Assembly (NCBI GenBank): GCA_002189035.1
Contig: NEEC01000011.1
Location: forward strand, 3,286,001 to 3,350,000
DNA from: Utricularia gibba
Taxonomy: Eukaryota > Streptophyta > Magnoliopsida > Lamiales > Lentibulariaceae
Length of the DNA: 64,000 nucleotides
Direction of reading: 5' to 3'
The position numbers and the translations under genes are program-made. The notes beneath the pieces were generated by a model that was given only the letters and a program-made list of their open reading frames with translations, was not told the DNA's origin and searched no databases. Shown one piece after another: positions 34,891-48,950 of this stretch. The first letter of the stretch is position 1. Each line of letters starts with the position of its first letter.

Positions 34891-37757
34891 TATTGCCTTA
34901 TATTACCCTTCAATTGTGCCACAAAGTGGCCACGACGTTCGCGATGATGCGAACTTCCGATTCGACGCGAATTGGATTTCTCGCTTTCAAAACATATGCA
35001 TTTCATTGGAAGGTGAATTTTGTTTAGAGGCGAACCCTTACAATGCCACGTGTGTTCCAACCCACACCTGATGCAGGCCTCGTGCACCATTCCGTATTTT
35101 GTAAATATCTTGAAAACCGTGATGAGCCTTGTTGCACACGACACACCGTTTCGAAGCTCATTCCAGAGCGGTCATCTTCCGTTTTTGAAGCTTCGTCGTT
35201 CGACGATGTATCAGAGATCGAATTATTGCCTTATATTAGCCTTCAATTGTGCCACAAAGTGGCCACGACGTTCGCGATGATGCGACCTCGGACTTCCGAT
35301 TCGACGCGAATGGGATTTCTCGCTTCAAACATATGCATTTCATTGGAAGGTGTGAAATTTTCGTTTTAGGCGATCCTTACAATGCCACGGTTGTGTTCCA
35401 ACCCACACCTGATGAAGGCCTCGTGCACCATTCCGTATTTTATCGATATCTTGAAACCGTGATGAGCCACGTTGCACGACACACCGTTTCGAAGCTCATT
35501 CCGGCGGTCATCTTCCGTTTTGAAGCTTCGTCGTCCGACAATATATCAGAGCTCGAATTATTGCCTTATATTACCCTTCAATTGTGCCACAAAGTGGCCA
35601 CGACGTTCGCGATGATGCGACCTCGGACTTCCGATTCGACGCGAATTGATTTCTCGCTTTCAAAACATGCATTTCATTGGAAGGTGTGAAATTTTCGTTT
35701 AGAGGCGATCCCTTACAATGCCACGGTTGTGTTCCAACCCACACCTGATGCAGGCCTCGTGCACCATTCCGTATTTTCTCGATATCTTGAAACCGTGATG
35801 AGCCACGTTGCGCACGACACACCGTTTCGAAGCTCATTCCAGGGCGGTCATCTTCCGTTTTTGAAGCTTCGTCGTCCGACAATATATCAGAGCTCGAATT
35901 ATTCCTTATATTACCCTTCAATTGTGCCACAAAGTGGCCACGACGTTCGCGATGATGCGACTCGGGCTTCCAATTCGACGCAAATGTGATTTCTCGCTTG
36001 CAAACATATGCATTTCATTGGAAGGTGTGAAATTTTCGTTTTAGAGGCGATCCCTTACAATGCCACGGTTGTGTTCCAACCCACACCTGATGCAGGGCCT
36101 CGTGCACCATTCCGTATTTTTCGATATCTTGAAAACCGTGATGAGCCACGTTTCGCACGACACACCGTTTCGAAGCTCATTCAGGCGGTCATCTTCCGTT
36201 TTGGAAGCTTCGTCGTCCGACAATATATCAGAGCTCGAATTATTGCCTTATATTACCCTTCAATTGTGCCACAAAGTGGCCACGACGTTCGCGATGATGC
36301 GACCTGGACTTCCGATTCGACGCGAATGGATTTCTCGCTTTCAAGACATATGGATTTCATTGGAAGGTGTGAAATTTTTCGTTTTAGAGGCGATCCTTAC
36401 AATGCCACGGGTGTGTTCCAACCCACACCTGATGAAGGCCTCGTGCACCATTCCGTATTTTGTCGATATCTTGAAAACGTGATGAGCCACGTTTGCGCAC
36501 GACACACCGTTTCGAAGCTCATTCCGAGGCGGTCATCTTCCGTTTGAAGCTTTGTCGTTCGACAATATATCAGAGCTCGAATTATTGCCTTATATTAGCC
36601 TTCAATTGTGCCACAAAGTGGCCACGACGTTCGCGATGATGCGACCTCGGACTTCCGATTCGACGCGAATGGGTTTTCTCGCATTCAAGACATATGGATT
36701 TCATTGGAAGGTGTGAAATTTTTGTTTTAGAGGCGATCCCTTACAATGCCACGGTTGTGTTCCAACCCACACCTGATGCAGGCCTCGTGCACCATTCCGT
36801 ATTTTGTCGATATCTTGAAAACCGTGATGAGCCGTTGCACACGACACACCGTTTCGAAGCTCATTCCAGGCGGTCATCTTCCGTTTTTGAAGCTTCGTCG
36901 TCGACGATGTATCAGAGCTCGAATTATTGCCTTATATTAGCCTTCAATTGTGCCACAAAGTGGCCACGACGTTCGCGATGATGCGACCTCGGACTTCCGA
37001 TTCGACGCGAATGGGTTTTCTCGCTTCAAACATATGGATTTCATTGGAAGGTGTGAAATTTTTGTTTTAGAGGCGAACCCTTACAATGCCACGGTTGTGT
37101 TCCAACCCACACCTGATGAGGCCTCGTGCACCATTCCGTATTTTGTCGATATCTTGAAAACCGTGATGAGCCACGTTGCACGACACACGTTTCGAAGCTC
37201 ATTCCAGCGGTCATCTTCCGTTTTGGAAGCTTCGTCGTCCGACGATGTATCAGAGCTCGAATTATTGCCTTATATTAGCCTTCAATTGTGCCACAAAGTG
37301 GCCACGACGTTCGCGATGATGCGACTCGGGACTTCCGATTCGACGCAAATGGGATTTCTCGCTTGCAAAACATATGCATTTCATTGGAAGGTGTGAAATT
37401 TTTGTTTTGAGGCGATCCCTTACAATGCGTGTGTTCCAACCCACACCTGATGCAGGCCTCGTGCACCATTCCGTATTTTGTCGATATCTTGAAAACCGTG
37501 ATGAGCCACGTTCGCACGACACACCGTTTCGAAGCTCATTCGAGGCGGTCATCTTCCGTTTTGAAGCTTCGTCGTCCGACGATGTATCAGAGCTCGAATT
37601 ATTGCCTTATATTACCCTTCAATTGTGCCACAAAGTGGCCACGACGTTCGCGATGATGCGACCTCGGACTTCCGATTCGACGCGAATGGGTTTTCTCGCA
37701 TTCAAGACATATGGATTTCATTGGAAGGTATGAAATTTTTGTTTTAGAGGCGAACCC

Positions 37758-40700
37758 TTACAATGCCACGGTTGTGTTCCAACCCACACCTGATGCAGGC
37801 CTCGTGCACCATTCCGTATTTTGTAAATATCTTGAAAACCGTGATGAGCCTTGTTGCACACGACACACCGTTTCGAAGCTCATTCCAGAGCGGTCATCTT
37901 CCGTTTTTGAAGCTTCGTCGTCCGACGATGTATCAGAGATCGAATTATTGCCTTATATTAGCCTTCAATTGTGCCACAAAGTGGCCACGACGTTCGCGAT
38001 GATGCGACTGGGCTTCCGATTCGACGCAAATGTGATTTCTCGCTTGCAAAACATATGCATTTCATTGGAAGGTGTGAAATTTTTTTTAGAGGCGATCCCT
38101 TACAATGCACGGTGTGTTCCAACCCACACCTGATGCAGGCCTCGTGCACCATTCCGTATTTTATCGATATCTTGAAAACCGTGATGAGCCACGTTTCGCA
38201 CGACACACCGTTTCGAAGCTCATTCCAGGGTCATCTTCCGTTTGGAAGCTTCGTCGTCCGACAATATATCAGAGCTCGAATTATTGCCTTATATTACCCT
38301 TCAATTGTGCCACAAAGTGGCCACGACGTTCGCGATGATGCGACCTCGGACTTCCGATTCGACGCGAATGGGATTTCTCGCTTTCAAAACATATGGATTT
38401 CATTGGAAGGTGTGAAATTTTCGTTTTAGAGGCGATCCCTTACAATGCCACGGTGTGTTCCAACCCACACCTGATGCAGGCCTCGTGCACCATTCCGTAT
38501 TTTATCGATATCTTGAAAACCGTGATGAGCCACGTTGCGCACGACACACCGTTTCGAAGCTCATTCCAGGGCGGTCATCTTCCGTTTTGGAAGCTTCGTC
38601 GTCCGACAATATATCAGAGCTCGAATTATTGCCTTATATTAGCCTTCAATTGTGCCACAAAGTGGCCACGACGTTCGCGATGATGCGACCTCGGACTTCC
38701 GATTCGACGCGAATGGGATTTCTCGCTTTCAAGACATATGGATTTCATTGGAAGGTGTGAAATTTTCGTTTTAGAGGCGATCCCTTACAATGCCACGGGT
38801 GTGTTCCAACCCACACCTGATGCAGGCCTCGTGCACCATTCCGTATTTTGTCGATATCTTGAAAACCGTGATGAGCCACGTTTCGCACGACACACCGTTT
38901 CGAAGCTCATTCCGAGGCGGTCATCTTCCGTTTTGAAGCTTCGTCGTCCGACAATATATCAGAGCTCGAATTATTGCCTTATATTAGCCTTCAATTGTGC
39001 CACAAAGTGGCCACGACGTTCGCGATGATGCGACCTCGGACTTCCGATTCGACGCGAATGGGTTTTCTCGCATTCAAGACATATGGATTTCATTGGAAGG
39101 TATGAAATTTTTGTTTAAGAGGCGAACCCTTACAATGCCACGGTTGTGTTCCAACCCACACCTGATGAAGGCCTCGTGCACCATTCCGTATTTTGTCGAT
39201 ATCTTGAAAACCGTGATGAGCCACGTTTCGCACGACACACCGTTTCGAAGCTCATTCCAGCGGTCATCTTCCGTTTTGAAGCTTCGTCGTCCGACGATGT
39301 ATCAGAGCTCGAATTATTGCCTTATATTAGCCTTCAATTGTGCCACAAAGTGGCCACGACGTTCGCGATGATGCGACTCGGGACTTCCGATTCGACGCAA
39401 TGGATTTCTCGCTTGCAAAACATATGCATTTCATTGGAAGGTGTGAAATTTTGTTTTTGAGGCGATCCCTTACAATGCAACGGTGTGTTCCAACCCACAC
39501 CTGATGCAGGCCTCGTGCACCATTCCGTATTTTGTCGATATCTTGAAAACCGTGATGAGCCACGTTCCGCACGACACACCGTTTCGAAGCTCATTCGAGG
39601 CGGTCATCTTCCGTTTTGGAAGCTTCGTCGTCGACGATGTATCAGAGCTCGAATTATTGCCTTATATTACCCTTCAATTGTGCCACAAAGTGGCCACGAC
39701 GTTCGCGATGATGCGACCTCGGACTTCCGATTCGACGCGAATGGGTTTTCTCGCATTCAAGACATATGGATTTCATTGGAAGGTATGAAATTTTTGTTTA
39801 GAGGCGAACCCTTACAATGCCACGGTTGTGTTCCAACCCACACCTGATGCAGGCCTCGTGCACCATTCCGTATTTTGTAAATATCTTGAAAACCGTGATG
39901 AGCCTTGTTGCACACGACACACCGTTTCGAAGCTCATTCCAGAGCGGTCATCTTCCGTTTTTGAAGCTTCGTCGTTCGACGATGTATCAGAGATCGAATT
40001 ATTGCCTTATATTAGCCTTCAATTGTGCCACAAAGTGGCCACGACGTACGCGATGATGCGACTCGGGGCTTCCAATTCGACGCAAATGTGATTTCTCGCT
40101 TGCAAAATATGCATTTCATTGGAAGGTGTGAAATTTTTGTTTTTGAGGCGATCCCTTACAATGGCACGGTTGTGTTCCAACCCACACCTGATGCAGGCCT
40201 CGTGCACCATTCCGTATTTTATCGATATCTTGAAAACCGTGATGAGCCACGTTTCGCACGACACACCGTTTCGAAGCTCATTCCGAGGCGGTCATCTTCC
40301 GTTTTGAAGCTTTGTCGTTCGACAATATATCAGAGCTCGAATTATTGCCTTATATTAGCCTTCAATTGTGCCACAAAGTGGCCACGACGTTCGCGATGAT
40401 GCGACCTCGGACTTCCGATTCGACGCGAATGGGTTTTCTCGCATTCAAGACATATGGATTTCATTGGAAGGTATGAAATTTTTGTTTTAGAGGCGAACCC
40501 TTACAATGCCACGGTGTGTTCCAACCCACACCTGATGCAGGCCTCGTGCACCATTCCGTATTTTGTAAATATCTTGAAAACCGTGATGAGCCTTGTTGCA
40601 CACGACACACCGTTTCGAAGCTCATTCCAGAGCGGTCATCTTCCGTTTTTGAAGCTTCGTCGTCCGACGATGTATCAGAGATCGAATTATTGCCTTATAT

Positions 40701-43700
40701 TAGCCTTCAATTGTGCCACAAAGTGGCCACGACGTCGCGATGATGCGACTGGGCTTCCGATTCGACGCAAATGTGATTTCTCGCTTGCAAAACATATGCA
40801 TTTCATTGGAAGGTGTGAAATTTTTTTTAGAGGCGATCCCTTACAATGCACGGTGTGTTCCAACCCACACCTGATGCAGGCCTCGTGCACCATTCCGTAT
40901 TTTATCGATATCTTGAAAACCGTGATGAGCCACGTTTCGCACGACACACCGTTTCGAAGCTCATTCCAGGAGTCATCTTCCGTTTTGGAAGCTTCGTCGT
41001 CCGACAATATATCAGAGCTCGAATTATTGCCTTATATTACCCTTCAATTGTGCCACAAAGTGGCCACGACGTTCGCGATGATGCGACCTCGGACTTCCGA
41101 TTCGACGCGAATGGGATTTCTCGCTTTCAAAACATATGGATTTCATTGGAAGGTGTGAAATTTTCGTTTTAGAGGCGATCCCTTACAATGCCACGGTGTG
41201 TTCCAACCCACACCTGATGCAGGCCTCGTGCACCATTCCGTATTTTATCGATATCTTGAAACCGTGATGAGCCACGTTGCGCACGACACACCGTTTCGAA
41301 GCTCATTCCAGGGCGGTCATCTTCCGTTTTGAAGCTTCGTCGTCCGACAATATATCAGAGCTCGAATTATTGCCTTATATTAGCCTTCAATTGTGCCACA
41401 AAGTGGCCACGACGTTCGCGATGATGCGACCTCGGACTTCCGATTCGACGCGAATGGGATTTCTCGCTTTCAAACATATGGATTTCATTGGAAGGTGTGA
41501 AATTTTCGTTTTAGAGGCGATCCCTTACAATGCCACGGTGTGTTCCAACCCACACTGATGCAGGCCTCGTGCACCATTCCGTATTTTGTCGATATCTTGA
41601 AAACCGTGATGAGCCACGTTTCGCACGACACACCGTTTCGAAGCTCATTCCGAGGCGGTCATCTTCCGTTTTGGAAGCTTCGTCGTCCGACAATATATCA
41701 GAGCTCGAATTATTGCCTTATATTGCCTTCAATTGTGCCACAAAGTGGCCACGACGTTCGCGATGATGCGACCTCGGACTTCCGATTCGACGCGAATGGG
41801 TTTTCTCGCATTCAAGACATATGGATTTCATTGGAAGGTATGAAATTTTTGTTTAAGAGGCGAACCCTTACAATGCCACGGTTGTGTTCCAACCCACACC
41901 TGATGAAGGCCTCGTGCACCATTCCGTATTTTGTCGATATCTTGAAAACCGTGATGAGCCACGTTGCGCACGACACACCGTTTCGAAGCTCATTCCAGCG
42001 GTCATCTTCCGTTTTGGAAGCTTCGTCGTCCGACGATGTATCAGAGCTCGAATTATTGCCTTATATTAGCCTTCAATTGTGCCACAAAGTGGCCACGACG
42101 TTCGCGATGATGCGACTCGGGACTTCCGATTCGACGCAATGGGATTTCTCGCTTGCAAAACATATGCATTTCATTGGAAGGTGTGAAATTTTTGTTTTGA
42201 GGCGATCCCTTACAATGCACGGTTGTGTTCCAACCCACACCTGATGCAGGCCTCGTGCACCATTCCGTATTTTGTCGATATCTTGAAAACCGTGATGAGC
42301 CACGTTGCGCACGACACACCGTTTCGAAGCTCATTTTGAGGCGGTCATCTTCCGTTTTGAAGCTTCGTCGTCCGACGATGTATCAGAGCTCGAATTATTG
42401 CCTTATATTACCCTTCAATTGTGCCACAAAGTGGCCACGACGTTCGCGATGATGCGACCTCGGACTTCCGATTCGACGCGAATGGGTTTTCTCGCATTCA
42501 AACATATGGATTTCATTGGAAGGTATGAAATTTTTGTTTTAGAGGCGAACCCTTACAATGCCACGGTTGTGTTCCAACCCACACCTGATGCAGGCCTCGT
42601 GCACCATTCCGTATTTTGTAAATATCTTGAAAACCGTGATGAGCCTTGTTGCACACGACACACCGTTTCGAAGCTCATTCCAGAGCGGTCATCTTCCGTT
42701 TTTGAAGCTTCGTCGTCCGACGATGTATCAGAGATCGAATTATTGCCTTATATTAGCCTTCAATTGTGCCACAAAGTGGCCACGACGTCGCGATGATGCG
42801 ACTCGGGCTTCCAATTCGACGCAAATGTGATTTCTCGCTTGCAAAATATGCATTTCATTGGAAGGTGTGAAATTTTTGTTTTTGAGGCGATCCCTTACAA
42901 TGGGTTGTGTTCCAACCCACACCTGATGCAGGCCTCGTGCACCATTCCGTATTTTATCGATATCTTGAAAACCGTGATGAGCCACGTTTCGCACGACACA
43001 CCGTTTCGAAGCTCATTCCGAGGCGGTCATCTTCCGTTTCGAAGCTTTGTCGTTCGACAATATATCAGAGCTCGAATTATTGCCTTATATTAGCCTTCAA
43101 TTGTGCCACAAAGTGGCCACGACGTTCGCGATGATGCGACCTCGGACTTCCGATTCGACGCGAATGGGTTTTCTCGCATTCAAGACATATGGATTTCATT
43201 GGAAGGTATGAAATTTTGTTTTAGAGGCGAACCCTTACAATGCCACGGTGTGTTCCAACCCACACCTGATGCAGGCCTCGTGCACCATTCCGTATTTTGT
43301 AAATATCTTGAAAACCGTGATGAGCCTTGTTGCACACGACACACCGTTTCGAAGCTCATTCCAGAGCGGTCATCTTCCGTTTTTGAAGCTTCGTCGTCCG
43401 ACGATGTATCAGAGATCGAATTATTGCCTTATATTAGCCTTCAATTGTGCCACAAAGTGGCCACGACGTCGCGATGATGCGACTGGGCTTCCGATTCGAC
43501 GCAAATGTGATTTCTCGCTTGCAAAACATATGCATTTCATTGGAAGGTGTGAAATTTTTTTTAGAGGCGATCCCTTACAATGCACGGTGTGTTCCAACCC
43601 ACCTGATGCAGGCCTCGTGCACCATTCCGTATTTTATCGATATCTTGAAAACCGTGATGAGCCACGTTGCACGACACACCGTTTCGAAGCTCATTCCAGG

Positions 43701-45941
43701 GTCATCTTCCGTTTTGGAAGCTTCGTCGTCCGACAATATATCAGAGCTCGAATTATTGCCTTATATTACCCTTCAATTGTGCCAAAAAGTGGCCACGACG
43801 TTCGCGATGATGCGACCTCGGACTTCCGATTCGACGCGAATGGGATTTCTCGCTTTCAAAACATATGGATTTCATTGGAAGGTGTGAAATTTTCGTTTTA
43901 GAGGCGATCCCTTACAATGCCACGGTGTGTTCCAACCCACACCTGATGCAGGCCTCGTGCACCATTCCGTATTTTATCGATATCTTGAAACCGTGATGAG
44001 CCACGTTGCGCACGACACACCGTTTCGAAGCTCATTCCAGGGCGGTCATCTTCCGTTTTGAAGCTTCGTCGTCCGACAATATATCAGAGCTCGAATTATT
44101 GCCTTATATTAGCCTTCAATTGTGCCACAAAGTGGCCACGACGTTCGCGATGATGCGACCTCGGACTTCCGATTCGACGCGAATGGGATTTCTCGCTTCA
44201 AGACATATGGATTTCATTGGAAGGTGTGAAATTTTCGTTTTGAGGCGATCCCTTACAATGCCACGGGTGTGTTCCAACCCACACCTGATGCAGGCCTCGT
44301 GCACCATTCCGTATTTTGTCGATATCTTGAAAACCGTGATGAGCCACGTTTCGCACGACACACCGTTTCGAAGCTCATTCCGAGGCGGTCATCTTCCGTT
44401 TTGAAGCTTCGTCGTCCGACAATATATCAGAGCTCGAATTATTGCCTTATATTAGCCTTCAATTGTGCCACAAAGTGGCCACGACGTTCGCGATGATGCG
44501 ACCTCGGACTTCCGATTCGACGCGAATGGGTTTTCTCGCTTCAAACATATGGATTTCATTGGAAGGTATGAAATTTTTGTTTTAGAGGCGAACCCTTACA
44601 ATGCCACGTTGTGTTCCAACCCACACCTGATGAAGGCCTCGTGCACCATTCCGTATTTTGTCGATATCTTGAAAACCGTGATGAGCCACGTTCGCACGAC
44701 ACACGTTTCGAAGCTCATCTTCGTTTTGAAGCTTCGTCGTCCGACGATGTATCAGAGCTCGAATTATTGCCTTATATTAGCCTTCAATTGTGCCACAAAG
44801 TGGCCACGACGTTCGCGATGATGCGACTCGGGACTTCCGATTCGACGCAATGGGATTTCTCGCTTGCAAAACATATGCATTTCATTGGAAGGTGTGAAAT
44901 TTTTGTTTTGAGGCGATCCCTTACAATGCACGGTGTGTTCCAACCCACACCTGATGCAGGCCTCGTGCACCATTCCGTATTTTGTCGATATCTTGAAAAC
45001 CGTGATGAGCCACGTTCGCACGACACACCGTTTCGAAGCTCAGAGGCGGTCATCTTCCGTTTTGAAGCTTCGTCGTCCGACGATGTATCAGAGCTCGAAT
45101 TATTGCCTTATATTACCCTTCAATTGTGCCACAAAGTGGCCACGACGTTCGCGATGATGCGACCTCGGACTTCCGATTCGACGCGAATGGGTTTTCTCGC
45201 ATTCAAGACATATGGATTTCATTGGAAGGTATGAAATTTTTGTTTTAGAGGCGAACCCTTACAATGCCACGGTTGTGTTCCAACCCACACCTGATGCAGG
45301 CCTCGTGCACCATTCCGTATTTTTGTAAATATCTTGAAAACCGTGATGAGCCTTGTTGCACACGACACACCGTTTCGAAGCTCATTCCAGAGCGGTCATC
45401 TTCCGTTTTTGAAGCTTCGTCGTCCGACGATGTATCAGAGCTCGAATTATTGCCTTATATTAGCCTTCAATTGTGCCACAAAGTGGCCACGACGTTCGCG
45501 ATGATGCGACTCGGGGCTTCCATTCGACGCAAATGGATTTCTCGCTTCAAAACATGCATTTCATTGGAAGGTGTGAAATTTTTGTTTTTGAGGCGATCCC
45601 TTACAATGCCACGGTTGTGTTCCAACCCACACCTGATGCAGGCCTCGTGCACCATTCCGTATTTTATCGATATCTTGAAAACCGTGATGAGCCACGTTTC
45701 GCACGACACACCGTTTCGAAGCTCATTCCGAGGCGGTCATCTTCCGTTTTGAAGCTTTGTCGTCCGACAATATATCAGAGCTCGAATTATTGCCTTATAT
45801 TAGCCTTCAATTGTGCCACAAAGTGGCCACGACGTTCGCGATGATGCGACTCGGACTTCCGATTCGACGCGAATGGGATTTCTCGCTTCAAACATATGCA
45901 TTTCATTGGAAGGTGTGAAATTTTCGTTTTGAGGCGATCCC
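37758..45941. repeat. Higher-order repeat: eight-unit block of about 2.73 kb, three tandem copies
   Basis: Using TTACAATG as phase, the copies are 37758-40500 (2,743 bp), 40501-43234 (2,734 bp) and 43235-45941 (2,707 bp). Marker variants repeat in the same order: a GTAAATATC unit (37820, 40563, 43298), a unit with the short GAAATTTTTTTTAG and ACAATGCACGG (about 38080, 40820, 43555), a GATGAAGG unit (39165, 41903, 44628), a second GTAAATATC unit (39876, 42615, 45322) and an ATCGATATC unit. The next expected marker, near 46,040, is absent, so the series ends at three. Confidence 0.8.
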
Positions 45942-48904
45942 TTACAATGCCACGTGTGTTTCCAACCCACACCTGATGCAGGCCTCGTGCACCATTCCGT
46001 ATTTTTCGATATCTTGAAAACCGTGATGAGCCACGTTGCGCACGACACACCGTTTCGAAGCTCATTCCAGCGGTCATCTTCCGTTTTGAAGCTTCGTCGT
46101 CCGACAATATATCAGAGCTCGAATTATTGCCTTATATTAGCCTTCAATTGTGCCACAAAAGTGGCCACGACGTTCGCGATGATGCGACTCGGACTTCCGA
46201 TTCGACGCGAATGGGTTTTCTCGCTTCAAGACATATGGATTTCATTGGAAGGTATGAAATTTTTGTTTTAGAGGCGAACCCTTACAATGCCACGGTTGTG
46301 TTCCAACCCACACCTGATGCAGGCCTCGTGCACCATTCCGTATTTTGTAAATATCTTGAAAACCGTGATGAGCCTTGTTGCACACGACACACCGTTTCGA
46401 AGCTCATTCCAGAGCGGTCATCTTCCGTTTTGAAGCTTCGTCGTCCGACGATGTATCAGAGCTCGAATTATTGCCTTATATTAGCCTTCAATTGTGCCAC
46501 AAAGTGGCCACGACGTCGCGATGATGCGACTCGGGGCTTCCAATTCGACGCAAATGTGATTTCTCGCTTGCAAAATATGCATTTCATTGGAAGGTGTGAA
46601 ATTTTTGTTTTTGAGGCGATCCCTTACAATGCCACGGTTGTGTTCCAACCCACACCTGATGCAGGCCTCGTGCACCATTCCGTATTTTATCGATATCTTG
46701 AAAACCGTGATGAGCCACGTTCGCACGACACACCGTTTCGAAGCTCATTCCGAGGCGGTCATCTTCCGTTTTGAAGCTTTGTCGTTCGACAATATATCAG
46801 AGCTCGAATTATTGCCTTATATTAGCCTTCAATTGTGCCACAAAGTGGCCACGACGTTCGCGATGATGCGACCTCGGACTTCCGATTCGACGCGAATGGG
46901 TTTTCTCGCTTCAAGACATATGCATTTCATTGGAAGGTGTGAAATTTTCGTTTTAGAGGCGATCCCTTACAATGCCACGGTGTGTTCCAACCCACACCTG
47001 ATGCAGGCCTCGTGCACCATTCCGTATTTTTCGATATCTTGAAACCGTGATGAGCCACGTTGCGCACGACACACCGTTTCGAAGCTCATTCCGAGCGGTC
47101 ATCTTCCGTTTGAAGCTTTGTCGTTCGACAATATATCAGAGCTCGAATTATTGCCTTATATTAGCCTTCAATTGTGCCACAAAGTGGCCACGACGTTCGC
47201 GATGATGCGACCTCGGACTTCCGATTCGACGCGAATGGGTTTTCTCGCTTCAAGACATATGGATTTCATTGGAAGGTATGAAATTTTTGTTTTAGAGGCG
47301 AACCCTTACAATGCCACGGTTGTGTTCCAACCCACACCTGATGCAGGCCTCGTGCACCATTCCGTATTTTGTAAATATCTTGAAAACCGTGATGAGCCTT
47401 GTTGCACACGACACACCGTTTCGAAGCTCATTCCAGAGCGGTCATCTTCCGTTTTTGAAGCTTCGTCGTCGACGATGTATCAGAGCTCGAATTATTGCCT
47501 TATATTAGCCTTCAATTGTGCCACAAAGTGGCCACGACGTTCGATGATGCGACTCGGGGCTTCCAATTCGACGCAAATGTGATTTCTCGCTTGCAAAATA
47601 TGCATTTCATTGGAAGGTGTGAAATTTTTGTTTTTGAGGCGATCCCTTACAATGCCACGGTTGTGTTCCAACCCACACCTGATGCAGGCCTCGTGCACCA
47701 TTCCGTATTTTATCGATATCTTGAAAACCGTGATGAGCCACGTTGCACGACACACCGTTTCGAAGCTCATTCCGAGGCGGTCATCTTCCGTTTTGAAGCT
47801 TTGTCGTTCGACAATATATCAGAGCTCGAATTATTGCCTTATATTACCCTTCAATTGTGCCACAAAGTGGCCACGACGTTCGCGATGATGCGACTCGGGC
47901 TTCCATTCGACGCGAATGGATTTCTCGCTTGCAAAACACATGCATTTCATTGGAAGGTGTGAAATTTTTCGTTTTAGAGGCGATCCCTTACAATGCCACG
48001 GTTGTGTTCCAACCCACACCTGATGCAGGCCTCGTGCACCATTCCGTATTTTGTCGATATCTTGAAAACCGTGATGAGCCACGTTTCGCACGACACACCG
48101 TTTCGAAGCTCATTCAGGGCGGTCATCTTCCGTTTTGAAGCTTCGTCGTCCGACAATATATCAGAGCTCGAATTATTGCCTTATATTACCCTTCAATTGT
48201 GCCACAAAGTGGCCACGACGTTCGCGATGATGCGACCTCGGACTTCCGATTCGACGCGAATGGGATTTCTCGCTTTCAAGACATATGGATTTCATTGGAA
48301 GGTGTGAAATTTTCGTTTTAGAGGCGATCCCTTACAATGCCACGGTGTGTTCCAACCCACACCTGATGCAGGCCTGTGCACCATTCCGTATTTTGTCGAT
48401 ATCTTGAAAACCGTGATGAGCCACGTTCGCACGACACACCGTTTCGAAGCTCATTCGAGGCGGTCATCTTCCGTTTTGAAGCTTCGTCGTCCGACGATGT
48501 ATCAGAGCTCGAATTATTGCCTTATATTACCTTCAATTGTGCCACAAAGTGGCCACGACGTTCGCGATGATGCGACCTCGGACTTCCGATTCGACGCGAA
48601 TGGGATTTCTCGCTTTCAAACATATGGATTTCATTGGAAGGTGTGAAATTTTCGTTTTAGAGGCGATCCTTACAATGCCACGGTGTGTTCCAACCCACAC
48701 CTGATGCAGGCCTCGTGCACCATTCCGTATTTTTCGATATCTTGAAAACCGTGATGAGCCACGTTGCACACGACACACCGTTTCGAAGCTCATTCCGAGG
48801 CGGTCATCTTCCGTTTGAAGCTTTGTCGTTCGACAATATATCAGAGCTCGAATTATTGCCTTATATTACCTTCAATTGTGCCACAAAGTGGCCACGACGT
48901 TCGC

Positions 48905-48950
48905 GATGATCTTTTTTGAACTTCCCGAATCAAGGAAATTGCCTTATATT
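48905..48950. repeat. Satellite junction with about 25 bp of atypical sequence
   Basis: After TTCGCGATGAT comes CTTTTTTGAACTTCCCGAATCAAGGAA in place of the usual unit; the array continues at ATTGCCTTATATTACC. A large part of one unit is missing and the bridge matches the satellite only weakly. Confidence 0.7.
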
